NCBI RefSeq assembly: GCF_017654505.1
Contig: NC_054534.1
Span: forward strand, 27,149,689 to 27,213,688
DNA: 64,000 bases
Direction of reading: 5' to 3'
DNA from: Polyodon spathula
Lineage: Eukaryota > Chordata > Actinopteri > Acipenseriformes > Polyodontidae
In this document: in pieces, positions 40,440-52,740 of the stretch
Numbering within the stretch: position 1 is the stretch's first letter
Layout: the number at the start of each line of letters is the position of its first letter
Position numbers and translations under genes: made by a program
The notes under the pieces: generated by a model
What the model was told of the DNA's origin: nothing
What the model saw: the letters and a program-made list of their open reading frames with translations, nothing else
The model's database searches: none

Positions 40440-43090
40440 GTTAGGCTCACCTGATAAATTATACAGTTAGGGGAGAAGAGGTTTGCGTCCTGGCAGTGCT
40501 ATGTCATCGATCTTAGTGTTTCATTATCTGTGGCGCTCTCGCAGGTTCGGAAGGTAAAATCGTCAGGGACTGAGTCACCACACTGGTGGTGGTCTCAGAA
40601 GACATGCTGTGACCTTCAGTTCTCCTGAGCTCTTGTTGGGAGTTCCCTGAGGTGAGGGAATATTATTTGACATTCTAAATTAGGCAGAAAAACAGGGGGG
40701 AAATAATTAGGGGGAAATAATTAGGGGTAAAGCAAAAAGAGAGAGATGCATCATAGTGGATTAAGTTTAGGATTGGATGTCAGGAAACGCTACTGTGTGA
40801 TTCTTGACATCTTGTTTTTACCTCCCCCCTTTAGCCCCTCCTTGGTGTGAAAGCATTTCCAACCTGGAAATCTGCAAGAAACCGGACACTTGCTCTAAAC
40901 AGATGAAGAGTTCTAATAATGAACAGATTCATCTGTTTTAAACTATCAGTGTGCTTGCCTAAGAAGAGTTTTCCATAAAGAGAATGTTATAGAGCTAGAC
41001 TCTGTGGAGACGGGTTGCGCTGCTTTCTAGCTCAGAGTAGACTTTTCTATTGACCCACAGTCAAAACACCTTTTACTTGTGTAAGCAACCCATGCTGACA
41101 CCAATCTGGATTTATTTTTACATAATCTTAATTAGCAGTAAGAAGATTAACAGCTCATTGGGGGATTTCTTTGAGCAGCTTTCCATCTCACAGTGCGGCT
41201 TAAAGATTGTGTCTCCTAAACCCAACAATGCTTCAGGAGTTAGGTGACCTGTAATCCTGACCTCTTTAAAGCTTTTGTCCAGCATAGAAAAGGCAGATAT
41301 ATCTGTTACTAAAGCCCCTTACTGCACTAAGAAAAGAAAACAGTGTGCAATTGTTATGGGTATATATTGATTTTTAGTAAGGCATAGGTTCTCCTACTTC
41401 TTTTTTTAAGAACCTATGCCTTTTTAATAATTTGGTTAAAATGTTTAATAGGGACCTCCCAAAAAAGAAAGGAGAATTGTAGCAGTGACATTGAATGTAT
41501 ATTGGCTGTAAAGATTTGTAATTTGTAATTTGTTTAAGTTCAGATGTAACAGTGAAAGGCGTTTCAAGGTCTGTGGACACCCAGTTTCAAAGTGTATTAA
41601 AGCATATTAAAAGTGACATGTTGGTTTCATACAGTATATGTGATAAAAATTGTTAAAAAAAAAATTATTAAAAATTAAAAAAAAAAAAACAAAAACACAT
41701 GGGTAAGTATGATAGATTTATAGTACTTTATAATCATAATAAACTACAACATTGCTGTGCAAATTCACTTTTATAATAGTTTATACAGGAAAGTTAAGGC
41801 AAGAAAAGTGTTAGTGTTTCACAAAGTTATTCTTACAGTTTTATTTTCCACATGGTGTTCTTCATATTAGGGATTCCAGGCTGAATCACATGCATAGTTT
41901 CATTGTGTTTATTGGGTTGCTTAGCTTCCCCTCCCACAGCGCAGCTACAGGCACTGAGGGGTTAACTGTTCCCCTGGGTGATATTTTATTTTTCCTTTCT
42001 AATGAAGTAGAATTTGGACCCTCTGGACATTTGACATTCTAAATGCACTTCTCATCTGTATTTAGGGTATCAAGAACCTTTTGTACACTGGAAAAGTTAA
42101 TGAGAAGGCACACCTAATGTGATTATTCTAGTTGTGGGGGCTGAAGTGTGGGGGGATCGGATGCTTCTCCTTGTTGAAGCAGCTTCATGAACATGTGGCT
42201 GTAGGTGTTTTAATCTTTAGTGTTAAAAGGTTTCAAGTGAGTAGGAGTAGGTCCATTACATCATGTTTGAATACTTCTTGTAAATGTTGCCCTGGTTTTA
42301 ATAATACTATTTTGGTGTTTGTTTTACTAGAAATATAATAAAAAATGATATATATTTTTAAACCTGTTGCTTTTTTTCATTAGCGTACTGCTTTTTTTTT
42401 AAGCCATGTTTTATAGTTTTTTTCTCTGGCGATAATTCACAATGTCTGTTTTAAAAATATTTGTTAATTTTATGAACACTAAATGCTTGGGTTTTCTGTT
42501 AGTGTCTTAATAAAAGGAGGGCTTTCACATTCACACTAGTACACTTCAAGTTGTCTCTGTCTAGTAAAATATTTATGTTGAGCCAAAGCTGTTTCCTGCT
42601 GGTCTTGACAACAGTACACATCCCCTGAGTCAGCACTAGACAGCAGTGTCACTGTAAATGTGATTATTATTAGCAAAAGAGCAAGTTTTATAAGAAACTA
42701 TTTTATTCACAGACAGTAACATGAAACCAAATCAGAATAGATTGAATTGAAACTGTGGAAATTGAATTAAGAGTTTTAAAAAAAAGAAAGAAATCAAGAA
42801 AGCTGAGTACCACGGATTGAATATTGCTCTATCTGGACTACTGACAAATCTAATGAATACCATACATGCCTTCATATACAACTTGCTATTTTATAAGATT
42901 AAACAACACCAAACCTGTAATACAAAAACAGCATTAATGGCAGCTATAGTGCTGGAGCAGGGAAGCAAGCCTCAATATATGTGGCAATATTAAAACAAAA
43001 GCCCAGTTCTCTGGGGAGGCATCTTATATCAGTTCCGCTGGGTTCAGCACCAGCCCTTCAAACCTGCAGTAGCTCTTTACATTAACATCA
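40440..43090. other. sequence upstream of the type III promoter region
   Basis: No gene is recognised. A 14-bp-stem hairpin (AAGGCATAGGTTCT / AGAACCTATGCCTT) lies at about 41379-41421. A-rich tracts occur near 41655-41690. Confidence 0.5.
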
Positions 43091-43472
43091 TCAATTGCCA
43101 GCCTATCTATACCTATCAGAGGAGAAAGAAAAGAGAAAAAAGAAATACAAAAAAAAGTGCTCTCTGCCTCTGATGTGATGGCTTTCTCTTCTTAATTGGA
43201 TCAAGTAGGAAGTTGAGCCAGCCCCTCTGTGTGCTGTGTGTTCTGATTTTGCTCAGTCCTTCTCTGCAGTCAGAAGGGAAAGAGAGAGACAGAAACCAGG
43301 AAAGAGAAAAGGAGGAGGGGAGAAAAGGAAGGGGAGTATCCACCCTCCTGGTCCTTGTGTTTTTCTAGTCTCTCTCTGCTAATGATACGCTTTGCCAGTG
43401 GTGCTTAGAGGACTGGCACCTGCTGCTCCTTGGTGATTCAGCCTCTTACAGCTGCAGTTTGAACACAACAGG

Positions 43473-43562
43473 ATGTTGCTTGTGCTGCTGATGCTGCTTC
43501 TGCCTCTGCTTAACAACAGTGTTTACATGAAAGCCGGCTCCACTCGCAAAGACTTCAGGTGA
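43473..43562 (+). other. short signal-peptide-like ORF upstream of the type III exon (candidate uORF)
   Basis: A 29-codon ORF with a very hydrophobic start (MLLVLLMLLLPLL) and a short polar tail (NNSVYMKAGSTRKDF). It ends in TGA at 43560-43562, and a good donor signal (TTCAG|GTGAGT) overlaps that stop. It lies about 310 bp before the type III start codon. Two readings exist: a uORF in the type III 5' leader, or a separate signal-peptide exon spliced at 43558. The splice would leave phase 2, which does not match the phase-1 downstream neuregulin-1 exons, so the uORF reading is preferred. Transcription of this stretch is assumed and not shown. Confidence 0.35.
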
Positions 43563-43782
43563 GTCAGCTGAATTTTGAACCCTGGAGTTACAGCAAATCT
43601 TCTGAAACTGTGAAAAACCTGAAAAAAATTATTTATTTTCATTTTAATTACCCGGAGAACCGCCATGCCTTGAGAATGGTCCCAAAAGAAGAAGAGTCAT
43701 CATTTATTTGACTTTTTATATATGTCTATAGCTTGATGTCTGTATCTACGCCCGCACCATCAAGCTATTTTGTGATCAAATA

Positions 43783-43836
43783 ATGGAAGACACGCTTCAT
43801 CATTCTTGCTGGCTGCTGTCTTGTGCACCAAGTTAG
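43783..43836 (+). other. second candidate uORF before the type III start
   Basis: A 17-codon ORF (MEDTLHHSCWLLSCAPS, then TAG) ends 37 bp before the type III ATG in a different frame. Its ATG has A at -3 and G at +4, so it is in a favourable context. If the type III transcript starts upstream of 43783, ribosomes would meet this ORF first and would have to reinitiate or leaky-scan to reach 43874. No homology is claimed for the peptide. Confidence 0.35.
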
Positions 43837-43873
43837 AGTTCAGGCCTCCGGAGATCTTTGTCTGACCGTGAGG

Positions 43874-44531
43874 ATGGCTGAGGGAGCTGATGAAACCTCC
43901 CCGGGCCCTCCCACCCCTCCCTGTGCTGATGCTGCTGCTACTGATTCACCGCTCTTTGCCTCCACGGCTCAGGAGAATGCCCCAGAAGTGTCCGCGGCAA
44001 CAGAGGGAGTTGCCGAGGAAAACCGAGCTCTGGGATTGGCAGGCCTGGCTGCTACCTGCTGCATCTGCATGGAGACAGCACAAGTGAGGAGCTGCCTGAA
44101 CTCAGAGAAGATCTGCATCCTGCCCATCCTGGCTTGCCTCATCAGCCTGGCTCTCTGCACTGCTGGCCTCAAGTGGGTCTTTGTGGACAAGATCTTCGAG
44201 CCCCACACCCACCTTGACCCCAATCGGATTGGTCAGGACCCAATAATCTATGCCGACCAAACTCTGGGGCCCACTGGCGAGCCCCAAGCTGTACATACCT
44301 CAGTCTTACCCAGCCACCGCACAGGGCAGCAAACAGTGCAGGTGAAAGGTGACCCTTCTATGGCGCCTGACTCTGTCCACAATCCAACCTTCAATAGCCC
44401 TACCTCGGCTTTAACTCTGCTAACCACTCCTGCCAACCAGAGACCCCTCACAACTCCTAACGTGAAAGGACCCACCACTGGGCATCCTCTGCAAACAGTG
44501 GAAACTAATATAATAAAAATACTCAAGTTGC
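43874..44531 (+). CDS. nrg1: neuregulin-1 type III (cysteine-rich domain) first exon
   Basis: This encodes the N-terminal 219 residues of type III neuregulin-1, the membrane-tethered axonal isoform that drives Schwann-cell myelination through ErbB2/ErbB3. The cysteine-rich domain is a signal-anchor hydrophobic segment that leaves both ends attached to the membrane. Visible features are an acidic/Pro/Ala-rich N-terminus (residues 1-60), the cysteine cluster CCICMETAQVRSC (62-74), the family signature LNSEKICILPILACLISL continuing into the hydrophobic stretch (about 79-99), GLKWVFVDKIFE (98-109), HLDP and GQDPII, then a long Ser/Thr/Pro-rich extracellular stretch. The ATG at 43874 has a strong context (A at -3, G at +4) and is the first in-frame ATG after a stop at 43781. 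An apparent extension to 43823 would need a GTG start. The donor TTGC|GTAAGT at 44531 leaves phase 1, matching the Ig/spacer exons. The exon lies downstream of the Ig exons, the usual neuregulin-1 order. Confidence 0.96.
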
Positions 44532-46371
44532 GTAAGTATTTCATTTTTTTTTTTTATAACCACCCACCCCCTTTTTTGTTAAGTCATACTGCCTTAAATG
44601 CAATTAGCATACCTTAGGGAAATGGGTGGGGATGTAGGTCGTAATTACCTCATGTTATGTACTATAGAAAGCGCAACACTTATCTTAGGAAGGCCAAAAT
44701 AGGACATTGTAGGTTTGGTTTAAAATGACCAGTGGTGGGTTGGCATTTGTTCTCAAACACGGGAAGAATAAATTCATTACTTATTAAGAAATGAATACTT
44801 TGAAAGCTAATTTTAACGGGGTATTGTACAAGACTCAGTGGCACAGTGCATATAAATGCAAAATACTTGAAAAGCAATGTGTGCACAGCACATATAAATA
44901 TGTAAGCACATTATAGTAGCTTTAAAGGTCAGGCTGTTCTCTTAGTCTTAGTTTATGTGTTTATTTATTTTATTACATGACTAGACTGAAAAAATAAAAT
45001 CCTGCATGCCTCAAATTGAACCTCTCTTATTAATGATCAGGTAATATTTTTTTTTTAAATCTCCTCCCTTTGTAAAACCTCTATGGACAGGCTTCTTGTA
45101 ATTTCAGATTTGTATTGACAAAATGACTGATTAGATTATCTGAAATAGGAAAGAATCCCCGAAAACCCCTTTATGCTTGTTTAACGAATGGCACAGGCTT
45201 AATATCTCACTTGTTTTTGTTTAAACCCCTGTCCAGTGTTTAAGACTGCAACATTCTTTCAAAGTAAACATTTTCAATCTAAGATACTGTAAAGAACTGA
45301 AAGCAAAAGATGCTATGTCACATAACACGTAACTTTGTGTACTTTGACAGCCATGTAATGAAATGGCTCCTTTTATCAACCCTGCTGTGGTGAATGTTGC
45401 AATTTAGTGCAGGTTCAAGTGAAACATACGATGAGAAACGCTGCCCTTCCTCATTCCCTCACTACAGAATAATAGTGAGGTCCAGATTTGATTAGGATCT
45501 GAACAGCTGATCTATGTTTGGAATTGCACCTGATAAAAGTCAGTAGAGAGATGCTATATTAAAAATCAATAGCTAATGATATGTTACTTCCTGAATGGAA
45601 TTGCTGTGGAGCCCAGATATTCCCTTTTCTCTCCTCTCTGAGATCTACTTCAAGGTCAGTGCCTGCTCTGGACTAATTGATTCCTCTTTATCCTGGAGTC
45701 TATGAGAAAGACAATCCCAGTAATGCTATCTGCTCACTAACTGCTGTGACTTTGGAAGCAGGGAAATTAATACATTTGGAAAGCTGCCAGCCTCATAGTG
45801 TTTGCCATTTATAACCGTTTTTTTTTTGCTGTTGCTTTTAGTAAGGATTTTTTTGGTTTTTTTTGTTACAATAATACATTGCTTCGTTGTGGTTCTTTCT
45901 TTACTACTGTGTGTCAATTGTGTTACTTGATGCATTATTATGTGTGACAGCGTTTTACCGACCCGCTCTCTCCTTTGTAAAATGTATGCATTGATTGGAC
46001 TGATGCATTAGCAATGCTGTTGCAGACTAATTATTGAAAATTAGGCATAAGCCAATAACATTGTGTGCTTACACTACTGATCTAGAGTATAGATTACTGG
46101 TTTGTTACTACTGTTGTATTGTTTCTGGTACTTAGTTTACCATTTGCGTTTCTCTGAGAGGTAAATAATGGAGGTGACCATGAGTGTACAAAGATAATAT
46201 GTTTTAATACTTTGCACAACAGGCTTTGAAAATATTTGTGAAACACGTTTCTTGTTTTCCCTTTTGGTGAAGTGTTCCACTTTGAACACTAGTGAGTAGC
46301 TGTACTAGACCTATCATAGCATACACAGAGGTGTTTGGCAGTCACAGGTAATATCAATAGTATTACAGGGA

Positions 46372-46407
<36 letters not shown>

Positions 46408-47850
46408 ACTATAATTTCCAAAGACAAAACTGTAGGAACATGTAGTCATTTTGGATGGTACAATAGTATTATATGGTAATTGTTTTGTTTAATACAATGC
46501 ATCTGTTGTTGCTGTTAAATGCCCATAATAACACATTTTGACCAAAGTAGCCATTTGAGAATTGTACCTTTCTTGGCAAGAAAGATTTATCACGTGGTTG
46601 ATGATAATAGTCGTATTTAGTAGCATTTAGTAGGATTTCAGGTTCTGTTATGAGATTATTTACGTCTGTAAATCTTCCTTGTTAAGCTGGCTCATACTGA
46701 TATACAATGAAAGTCTTATCTGTTACAGTACATGGCTTCAAGTTCACATTTAATAAAAAATTGATTCCCTAAGGTACAATAAGATATAAGCTCTGTCACC
46801 TTATCAGTGTTTAAGTTGTTGTAGTTAATCAAGCACAAGCCAGCTGTTACTTTGATAATGGACAGCATGAATGCAAGTTATATGGACAGTGTCTTTAATA
46901 TCTTAAAATCTACCAGAAAACAACCTGTCAGAGGTACACTGAGTAAAAAAAGAAAGATAATCAGTCCATGTTTGACTCCAAAAGATTGAAACGGGACAGT
47001 TCACTATCTCAGGTTACAAACTTACAACACACTAAAATAGCTGCATCACAGTGACTTCATTTAGATAACAATTTAAGCTGAGGAAATGAAAGGTTAAATA
47101 ATATTCCTGTACAGTCATTCTTACCAAGTGTAACTGTAAAGCAAAAGAAAGCACATACATTTTGTAAATGTGTTTGATCAATTCTACTGACCCTAATGGA
47201 AATGCAAAAGGCTGTCTCAGAAACCTAAGTCTAAAATCAATAGGAGAATAGAGCAGCTGGCTGTTTGTGAGTCAGCGAGAGAGCGTGATAGGCATCTATT
47301 GCAAAGGATACCATTGAAGGCTGTTCTTCGCTGACTCAGATAGAAATTATAAGCTAGAACTATTATTAAAGGCTCTATGGCAAAGGAATGTGTTCATTAC
47401 AGAAGCTGGTTCAGGGCTCTACATTTAGATTTGTTTACTACTGGCCTCTTGGGCCACTGAGGTAGTGTTTTTACTGGCCCAATAATAAGTATAAAACTGG
47501 GTGCATTGTTTTGTTCCCGCTGCAAATCTATTGGTGAGCCGGAAGTGTGTCCACCAGTTTGAATTACAGTTGGTGATATTAAATATGGCAACTAGCACTA
47601 GAATTGTTCAAATGTTATTTGTTTTAGTTTTTTTATGTACAATATTTAGTTATGATAAAGGGCTCTAAGATGAGAAAAGCACTATATAATAATACATTTC
47701 TTACACTACAGTACCGGTATCTGTTGAAAAAATAAACAAAGCTCGGAATTCATAGTCTAGTGTGTGTGTGTGCATTTTATTTATTTTTTTAGTATGAGTG
47801 AACTTAATCGCTTTGACATTGTATTAGATTAGATCATAAAAATAGCATCA
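44532..47850. other. intron downstream of the type III exon
   Basis: No gene is seen. It contains a poly-A run at about 46375-46406 and a possible retroposon tail ('gataaagggctctaagatga') near 47653. No EGF-domain exon is recognisable here or anywhere downstream in the window. Confidence 0.6.
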
Positions 47851-47851
47851 A

Positions 47852-48240
47852 GGGTCTCCCAAGTGGCCCATCCGCGTGGAGTGCAGGATGCACCCTATAG
47901 CCTGGATGTCGCCGGTTCGAGTTCAGGCTATTCCACTGCCAATCATGGATGGGAGTTCAGGGGGCGGCGCACAATTGGCCGAGCGCCACCTGGGGGGGGT
48001 TGCTTAGGTCAGCCAGGATGTCCTCGGCTCACTGCGTACTCCTGCAGTCTGTCAGGGCGCCTGCGGGCTTGCCTGTAAGCTGCCCAGAGGTGGCTGCATG
48101 GTGGGCCTGCAGTGTGAACAGAAGCTGACAGCACACACTTCGGAGGGCGGCGTGTGTTCGTCTTCGCCGCTCCCGAGTCAGCACAGGGGTTATAGCGGTG
48201 ACCTGAGCCTAAAAATATTTGGCTATTCCAAATTGTAATG
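47852..48240 (+). mobile_element. tRNA-derived SINE
   Basis: The 5' part is tRNA-like with a polymerase III B-box at 47914-47924 (GGTTCGAGTTC). A body follows with CACAATTGGCCGAGCG, GTCCTCGGCTCACTGCG, GGGCGCCTGCGGGCTTGCCT and TTCGTCTTCGCCGCTCCCGA, then an A/T-rich tail ('gagcctaaaaatatttggc'). I recognise this body from sturgeon/paddlefish-type sequence, which is recollection and not a search. A CpG-rich island in otherwise AT-rich DNA. Confidence 0.8.
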
Positions 48241-48422
48241 TTTTCTTTGTAATAAGCTGTTTGTGGCACTTTGATACAGCACACACACTTATTTTCTCAT
48301 AAAGAACCCCTATAGTAGTGCCCTGTTAATAAATGTAATAGTGATAGATTTCTACATGACATCCAACTACAGTTCATCCCTTCTTAACTAATCCTGTTGA
48401 AGCCATGGAATCAGTGGTGTGA

Positions 48423-48640
48423 TCAATAGCAGCGATCGATTGCGACCCATTCGATGCGGCTCCATTGAAGGATGTGCAGAGAGCTCTCTAGTTTATCGAT
48501 GGTCTTGAACGCACTCCAGAGGTTCTTGTCTACCTCCTTCCACCTTTGGTGTTCTTTATGGGGATTTATGGCTTTAAAAAGATCAAAAGTTGTTTTGTTT
48601 CTTTTTTTTAAAGATTGCATCAACTTTCTTATTACACAGT
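48423..48640 (-). other. coding-like minus-strand segment of unknown origin
   Basis: The minus strand has a 66-codon frame that looks protein-like: KAINPHKEHQRWKEVDKNLW, FKTIDKLESSLHILQWSRIE, WVAIDRC. It is not matched to any family I know. It sits between a SINE and a 5S-derived fragment, so it is more likely part of a mobile element than a host gene. Confidence 0.35.
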
Positions 48641-48721
48641 CTCACATCACTACCAGGGGGTCAAGAAGAGCTACTTCCTCTCTGACGGCAAAAAGCTCTT
48701 CAAATCGAATTTACCATTCAA

Positions 48722-48798
48722 TGCTTAAGCAAAGCAGTGTTGGGCTTGGTTAGTACTTGGATGGGAGACCACCTGGGAATACTGAGTGCTGTAGGCTG
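48722..48798 (+). repeat. 5S rRNA-derived fragment (pseudogene or 5S-SINE head)
   Basis: Sequence corresponding to the 3' two-thirds of 5S rRNA: AAGCAAAGCAGTGTTGGGC, TTGGTTAGTACTTGGATGGG, AGACCACCTGGGAATACTG and AGTGCTGTAGGC. It includes the internal control region (A-box-like and C-box) but lacks the 5' part of the gene and has several substitutions, so it is not a functional 5S gene. 5S-derived SINEs are known in fish. Confidence 0.8.
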
Positions 48799-48899
48799 CA
48801 TGTTAAGCTCATACGAATATATGTATATACACACATCACTATGGGCACTACGGCTTTGTACGTAGCTTGTATGCCATACAAAACGTTTTACATTTAATG

Positions 48900-50819
48900 A
48901 TTAATTTCACAGAGATTGTGGAATGATTACAAAGAGGTACATTTTAATGTAAAAGAGTTGGTGTGCAAAACAGTGAATCTGTATGCTGTTCTCAGGAGGC
49001 TGGTTAGGGTTTTAAAGCAAGGCTTTTCCCTGGATAACGAGCTTTCTCCTGATGAAGTGTAATCTCCAGAGAGTTGCACTGGAATCAACAAAGCCAGGAA
49101 GCCAGTTCACTTATAACTACACATTAGGTACCCGTTTAACTGGAATTAGAACTAAAGGGTTATTTGTCTGAGAAATGAAAAATCCATAGGCAGCTGAGCG
49201 TACGACTGTAAAGAGTACTTTATCAATACTGCTCCTCTTTAGCCCTACAGTGGATCACTTAGCTTGGTAATGAAGCCAGTAGAGCTTGATCAAATGAAGT
49301 AGAAACTGTAATCCAAAATTCTCTCTCCCATTTAGAGACAACAAAAGAAGTTCCCAGTCATTATAAGCTATATTTTGTTAGTAGAAAAAAAAGGGGTGGG
49401 GGTTGCCATTTCCACCTAATATGAAATGTATTTTGAAAATCTGGTAATAATTTTTCAGTCTAAAATATGGGAAATCTAGTCTTAAAAAGCTACTTGAATA
49501 CTGATAGGTTCTTCTTGTTGTTTAGATTTGCTTTGTGTAGTTTCTGTTTCAGTCGTCACATCTCTGTGGTGTTTTAAAACTCAGAGGTTGAAAGCACCCT
49601 TGTGGCTTCACTAGAGGTGTAGCTCTCAGACAGCAAGAGGAATACTTTAGTCATGATACTCTGATTTTTCCTCCCTTGAAAGCTAAGACTGAATACAAAA
49701 TGATTTAAAGATGTCAAGTAAGAGTAATTTAAATTCAGGCAAGAGTAATTTGTTCAGCCTTTAACCTGGAGTCAAATGTTGTCCAGACAATGTTTTATGA
49801 CTTTATGTATTTTTTTCTGATACTTGTTTTATGTTTGGCCAAAGCTTTTTGGAATCAGATACTTTTTATTTATTTATTTATTATCATTTTTAAATGAATC
49901 ACCCTTTAAGCCTGTAATTGAGCAATGGGATGTACAGTGTAGCTACACTGTATGTTGTTTGCTGCCAAATGCTGGCTTGCTACCCAGCACTAGAAAATAA
50001 CCCATCTTAGAGAAGCTAATGGGGCACAGACTGCACAAATTATGAATTCAATTCTATAAGTGATTCTAAGACTACAATATTAGAAGGCAATAAATCAAGC
50101 AGAGTAATGGGGTCCCCAACGGTATTTGTTTCCCCAATTCACAAATGCACTTTTTCTTAATGTGTTCAGTGCCACTTCTGAAGGTACACTGAATAATTAG
50201 TAGACTTTGTGCTTGTATCCTTGACTGGTGTCTGCAGTGAGGCAGTATGGTTACTGCACTATGAAGTAACAAACAACCGAAAATATAAAGGATATCGTGA
50301 GCAATTAGCTGCTGACATTATAAGCTGTTCCTTCATAAAAGTGATTCAAGGCATTCACACTTAAATAAAGTCCTTTGTTTTTTGGCTTGCATTGGTGTAT
50401 TGATTTGAATATTTGAGCCCTCTACACCAGAATATTATGCAGTTCTCTTAAAATCACTTTTATCATGCTTCATGTATATATTATGCTTTTAAATTGGAAG
50501 AAAGTGCTATTGTGTATGCTGAGCTTCAAAGTAAAGAGACTGTTATATGTTACCTAAATATGTATCTTTGTATCTCACTAAGGTGCTTATCTTAAATAAA
50601 AGCACTTGCTTACACCAATATAATATTCAATGAAATATATAAGAATATAGTCCTTGTCCTGGCAGGGCTTCGTATTCCAGAAGGTGAAAGTCAGCATATA
50701 CAAGTTCATTCTTAACCACAAAACCTTAATTAGGATTTCAGTAGGACGTCCAATGAAGGTTGGCTTATTTGATGAATTCGTAAAATGGAAGCAGACTTAA
50801 ACATTCCAAACACCCCCCC

Positions 50820-50853
<34 letters not shown>

Positions 50854-52230
50854 CAAAGTACTAATAGCTGTTTGCATGCGGAGACAAATTGTAGAAGTGG
50901 CTCATATTTACAGCCCTTCCTTGAGGCACTGTGCTGCACTGATAACTCATCCAGCTCTTTGAGCTGACAGGGCTTCATAGGTCATTTTATTGGCCTATAA
51001 AACACAATCTGTATATGTGGTCTTGCAAGAATCGTTCTCATCAGTACTTCCTGGTGGTTTTAAACAATGGTAGAAGCATGCAGGCACACCTGGAGATCCA
51101 ATTAGATGTCACGGTACTGCAATATATTGCTGTGTGTGACGCCCATACAGATACTAGTGGAGGTAAATTCACAAGATACTGTATATAAAGTTCATTTTGG
51201 TTGGTTGGTGCTTTGTTTGATTCGTCACCCAGGTCATTTCATTTTATATGTCACCAGTCATAAAGTCACATGAGCCACTTTATCGCACATTTTACTTGAC
51301 AATAATAATGTTGCTTGGGCATTTAACTGAAATGCAATAAAACAATTTTTTAAAAAAACATAAATTCTGGCTTCAGGTATATTTGTGTTTGACTTAATTA
51401 AATTAGGTAAAACATGCATTCATTTAGTGTAGGCAATAAACATGTAGTGGAACAAGCTGTATTATTTGTTAACTACCTCTTAAACTACCAGGCATCAGAA
51501 ATAAGTGTTATATACTGTATACATATCCAGAAGAATAAAAGGTTGGATTTCGTAAAGATTAAGAATGTGTACGTTATATCAATATACACTGTGCAATTTA
51601 AACTGTAAAATCGTACAGTGTTAAAATGTTTAATAATAGACAATATGATTTTATCAAGAATGCAGGGGTTATTTATAAAGACGTTTGGTCGATCTGATTG
51701 TTAAAAAAAAATGACACAATTCTTTTTAGACATAAAAGTTCCATTAAATAGGATGATATGAATCTGTATTGATAGTTTTTGGTGTAGGGAATATTCAGAT
51801 CCAGCACTGGTGAAATGTGAAATGATGCAGTAATCCCCAAGTCTGTTTCTGTCCGCCTTTTAATTCAACAATGAATAAATTGAACTCAAACCAAAAGACA
51901 GATGATTGCTTTTCTAAAAAGGAACCTTCTTCTGTGTTCCGATCAACAACATAACAACCACATTTAGAAGATACTGCATCTATAATGTTGGGAGAATTGC
52001 AAGTCAGAAACAGTTCTTCCTGACACATTTGCATTAGAGTACTAATAATACAAAAATAAAAATAAAGCAATTGCTATCTGCAGCCCATTTTTGTCTTGCA
52101 TTTCCATTTTCAATTAAACCAAACTCCTCTTGTTTCCAGAAGTTTGTGATTCCCATTGTTAAACAGCAGTAATTTAGGCAAGTATAATTAATAAAAAATT
52201 AACTGTGCAAGGTCAAGAATGTGCTGATGC
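48900..52230. other. intron or intergenic sequence, no recognisable gene
   Basis: Only a C run followed by an A run (50813-50846) stands out. Short frames at 50072-50272, 51414-51608 and 51795-52070 show no known domain. Confidence 0.6.
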
Positions 52231-52241
52231 TAGTTCCACTG

Positions 52242-52740
52242 TGAAGTACTTAAAAAATAGATGGTGAGTAAGTAGATTCAAGAAAATGCACAGAGTCCTT
52301 TTCTTCAATCAGTTGCCAGGTTTATTGAAATATGCAGGGAGTCTGGTCCCAGGTACAGGACATACAGAACTCAAAATTACAATGTTTGCGTGACATTAAA
52401 TACCCTTCTGTATAGATGGTCCACCTCCCCTTTCTCTGACATTAACCAATGGTCAAGGTACAACACTTTATTCTGTTAATTTAGTGTGTGTGTGTGTGTG
52501 TGTAGTCTAATGTGACAACCTCTGAACTCAGTGCATTCTTCACACTCCTGGAGACAAAAGGTCCATACATCTGCCTTTTGTTATCTCCTTGCTACCCCCT
52601 TTGATGCCAGTGGGATTATCTCTTTTGATCTCTCTGAAGTCTACAGCCTGTTCCCTTCTAGTCCACAGCATTGTTATCTCATTAGCTTGCAGTCATTGTT
52701 GGGCAGTTTGTAGACGCATCTCAATCCATGTTTTCCAACA
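52242..52740 (-). repeat. LTR (3' LTR in element orientation)
   Basis: 499 bp, TG..CA ends on the + strand, with a short GT repeat at about 52483-52502. It ends next to a purine-containing stretch on the minus strand (AAAAGTAGGGTA) that could be the polypurine tract. Confidence 0.9.

Larger units (their letters stand above)
43095..43873 (+). promoter_or_regulatory. nrg1: probable type III promoter and 5' leader region
   Basis: This is the immediate upstream sequence of the type III start codon. It begins with a strongly purine-rich tract (AG repeats, about 43118-43335), then CT-rich and GC-richer sequence. Two short ORFs (43473-43562 and 43783-43836) would lie in the leader. No TATA box or start site could be fixed, so the call is by position. 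Confidence 0.35.

Noticed and set aside
41379..41421. Possible microRNA hairpin
   Set aside because: The stem is only 14 bp with a T-rich loop, too short for a typical precursor.
43473..43558. Known alternative neuregulin first exon
   Set aside because: The donor phase (2) does not fit the phase-1 acceptor shared by the other first exons, and no known type begins this way to my knowledge. It is kept as a uORF candidate only.
43823..43873. N-terminal extension of the type III ORF to 43823
   Set aside because: It would start at GTG and adds residues without family resemblance. The first in-frame ATG, in a strong context, is 43874.
47852..47930. Functional tRNA gene
   Set aside because: The B-box is present, but no cloverleaf with an anticodon arm can be drawn with confidence, and a SINE body follows directly.
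48722..48798. Functional 5S rRNA gene
   Set aside because: The 5' third is missing and several conserved positions are changed.
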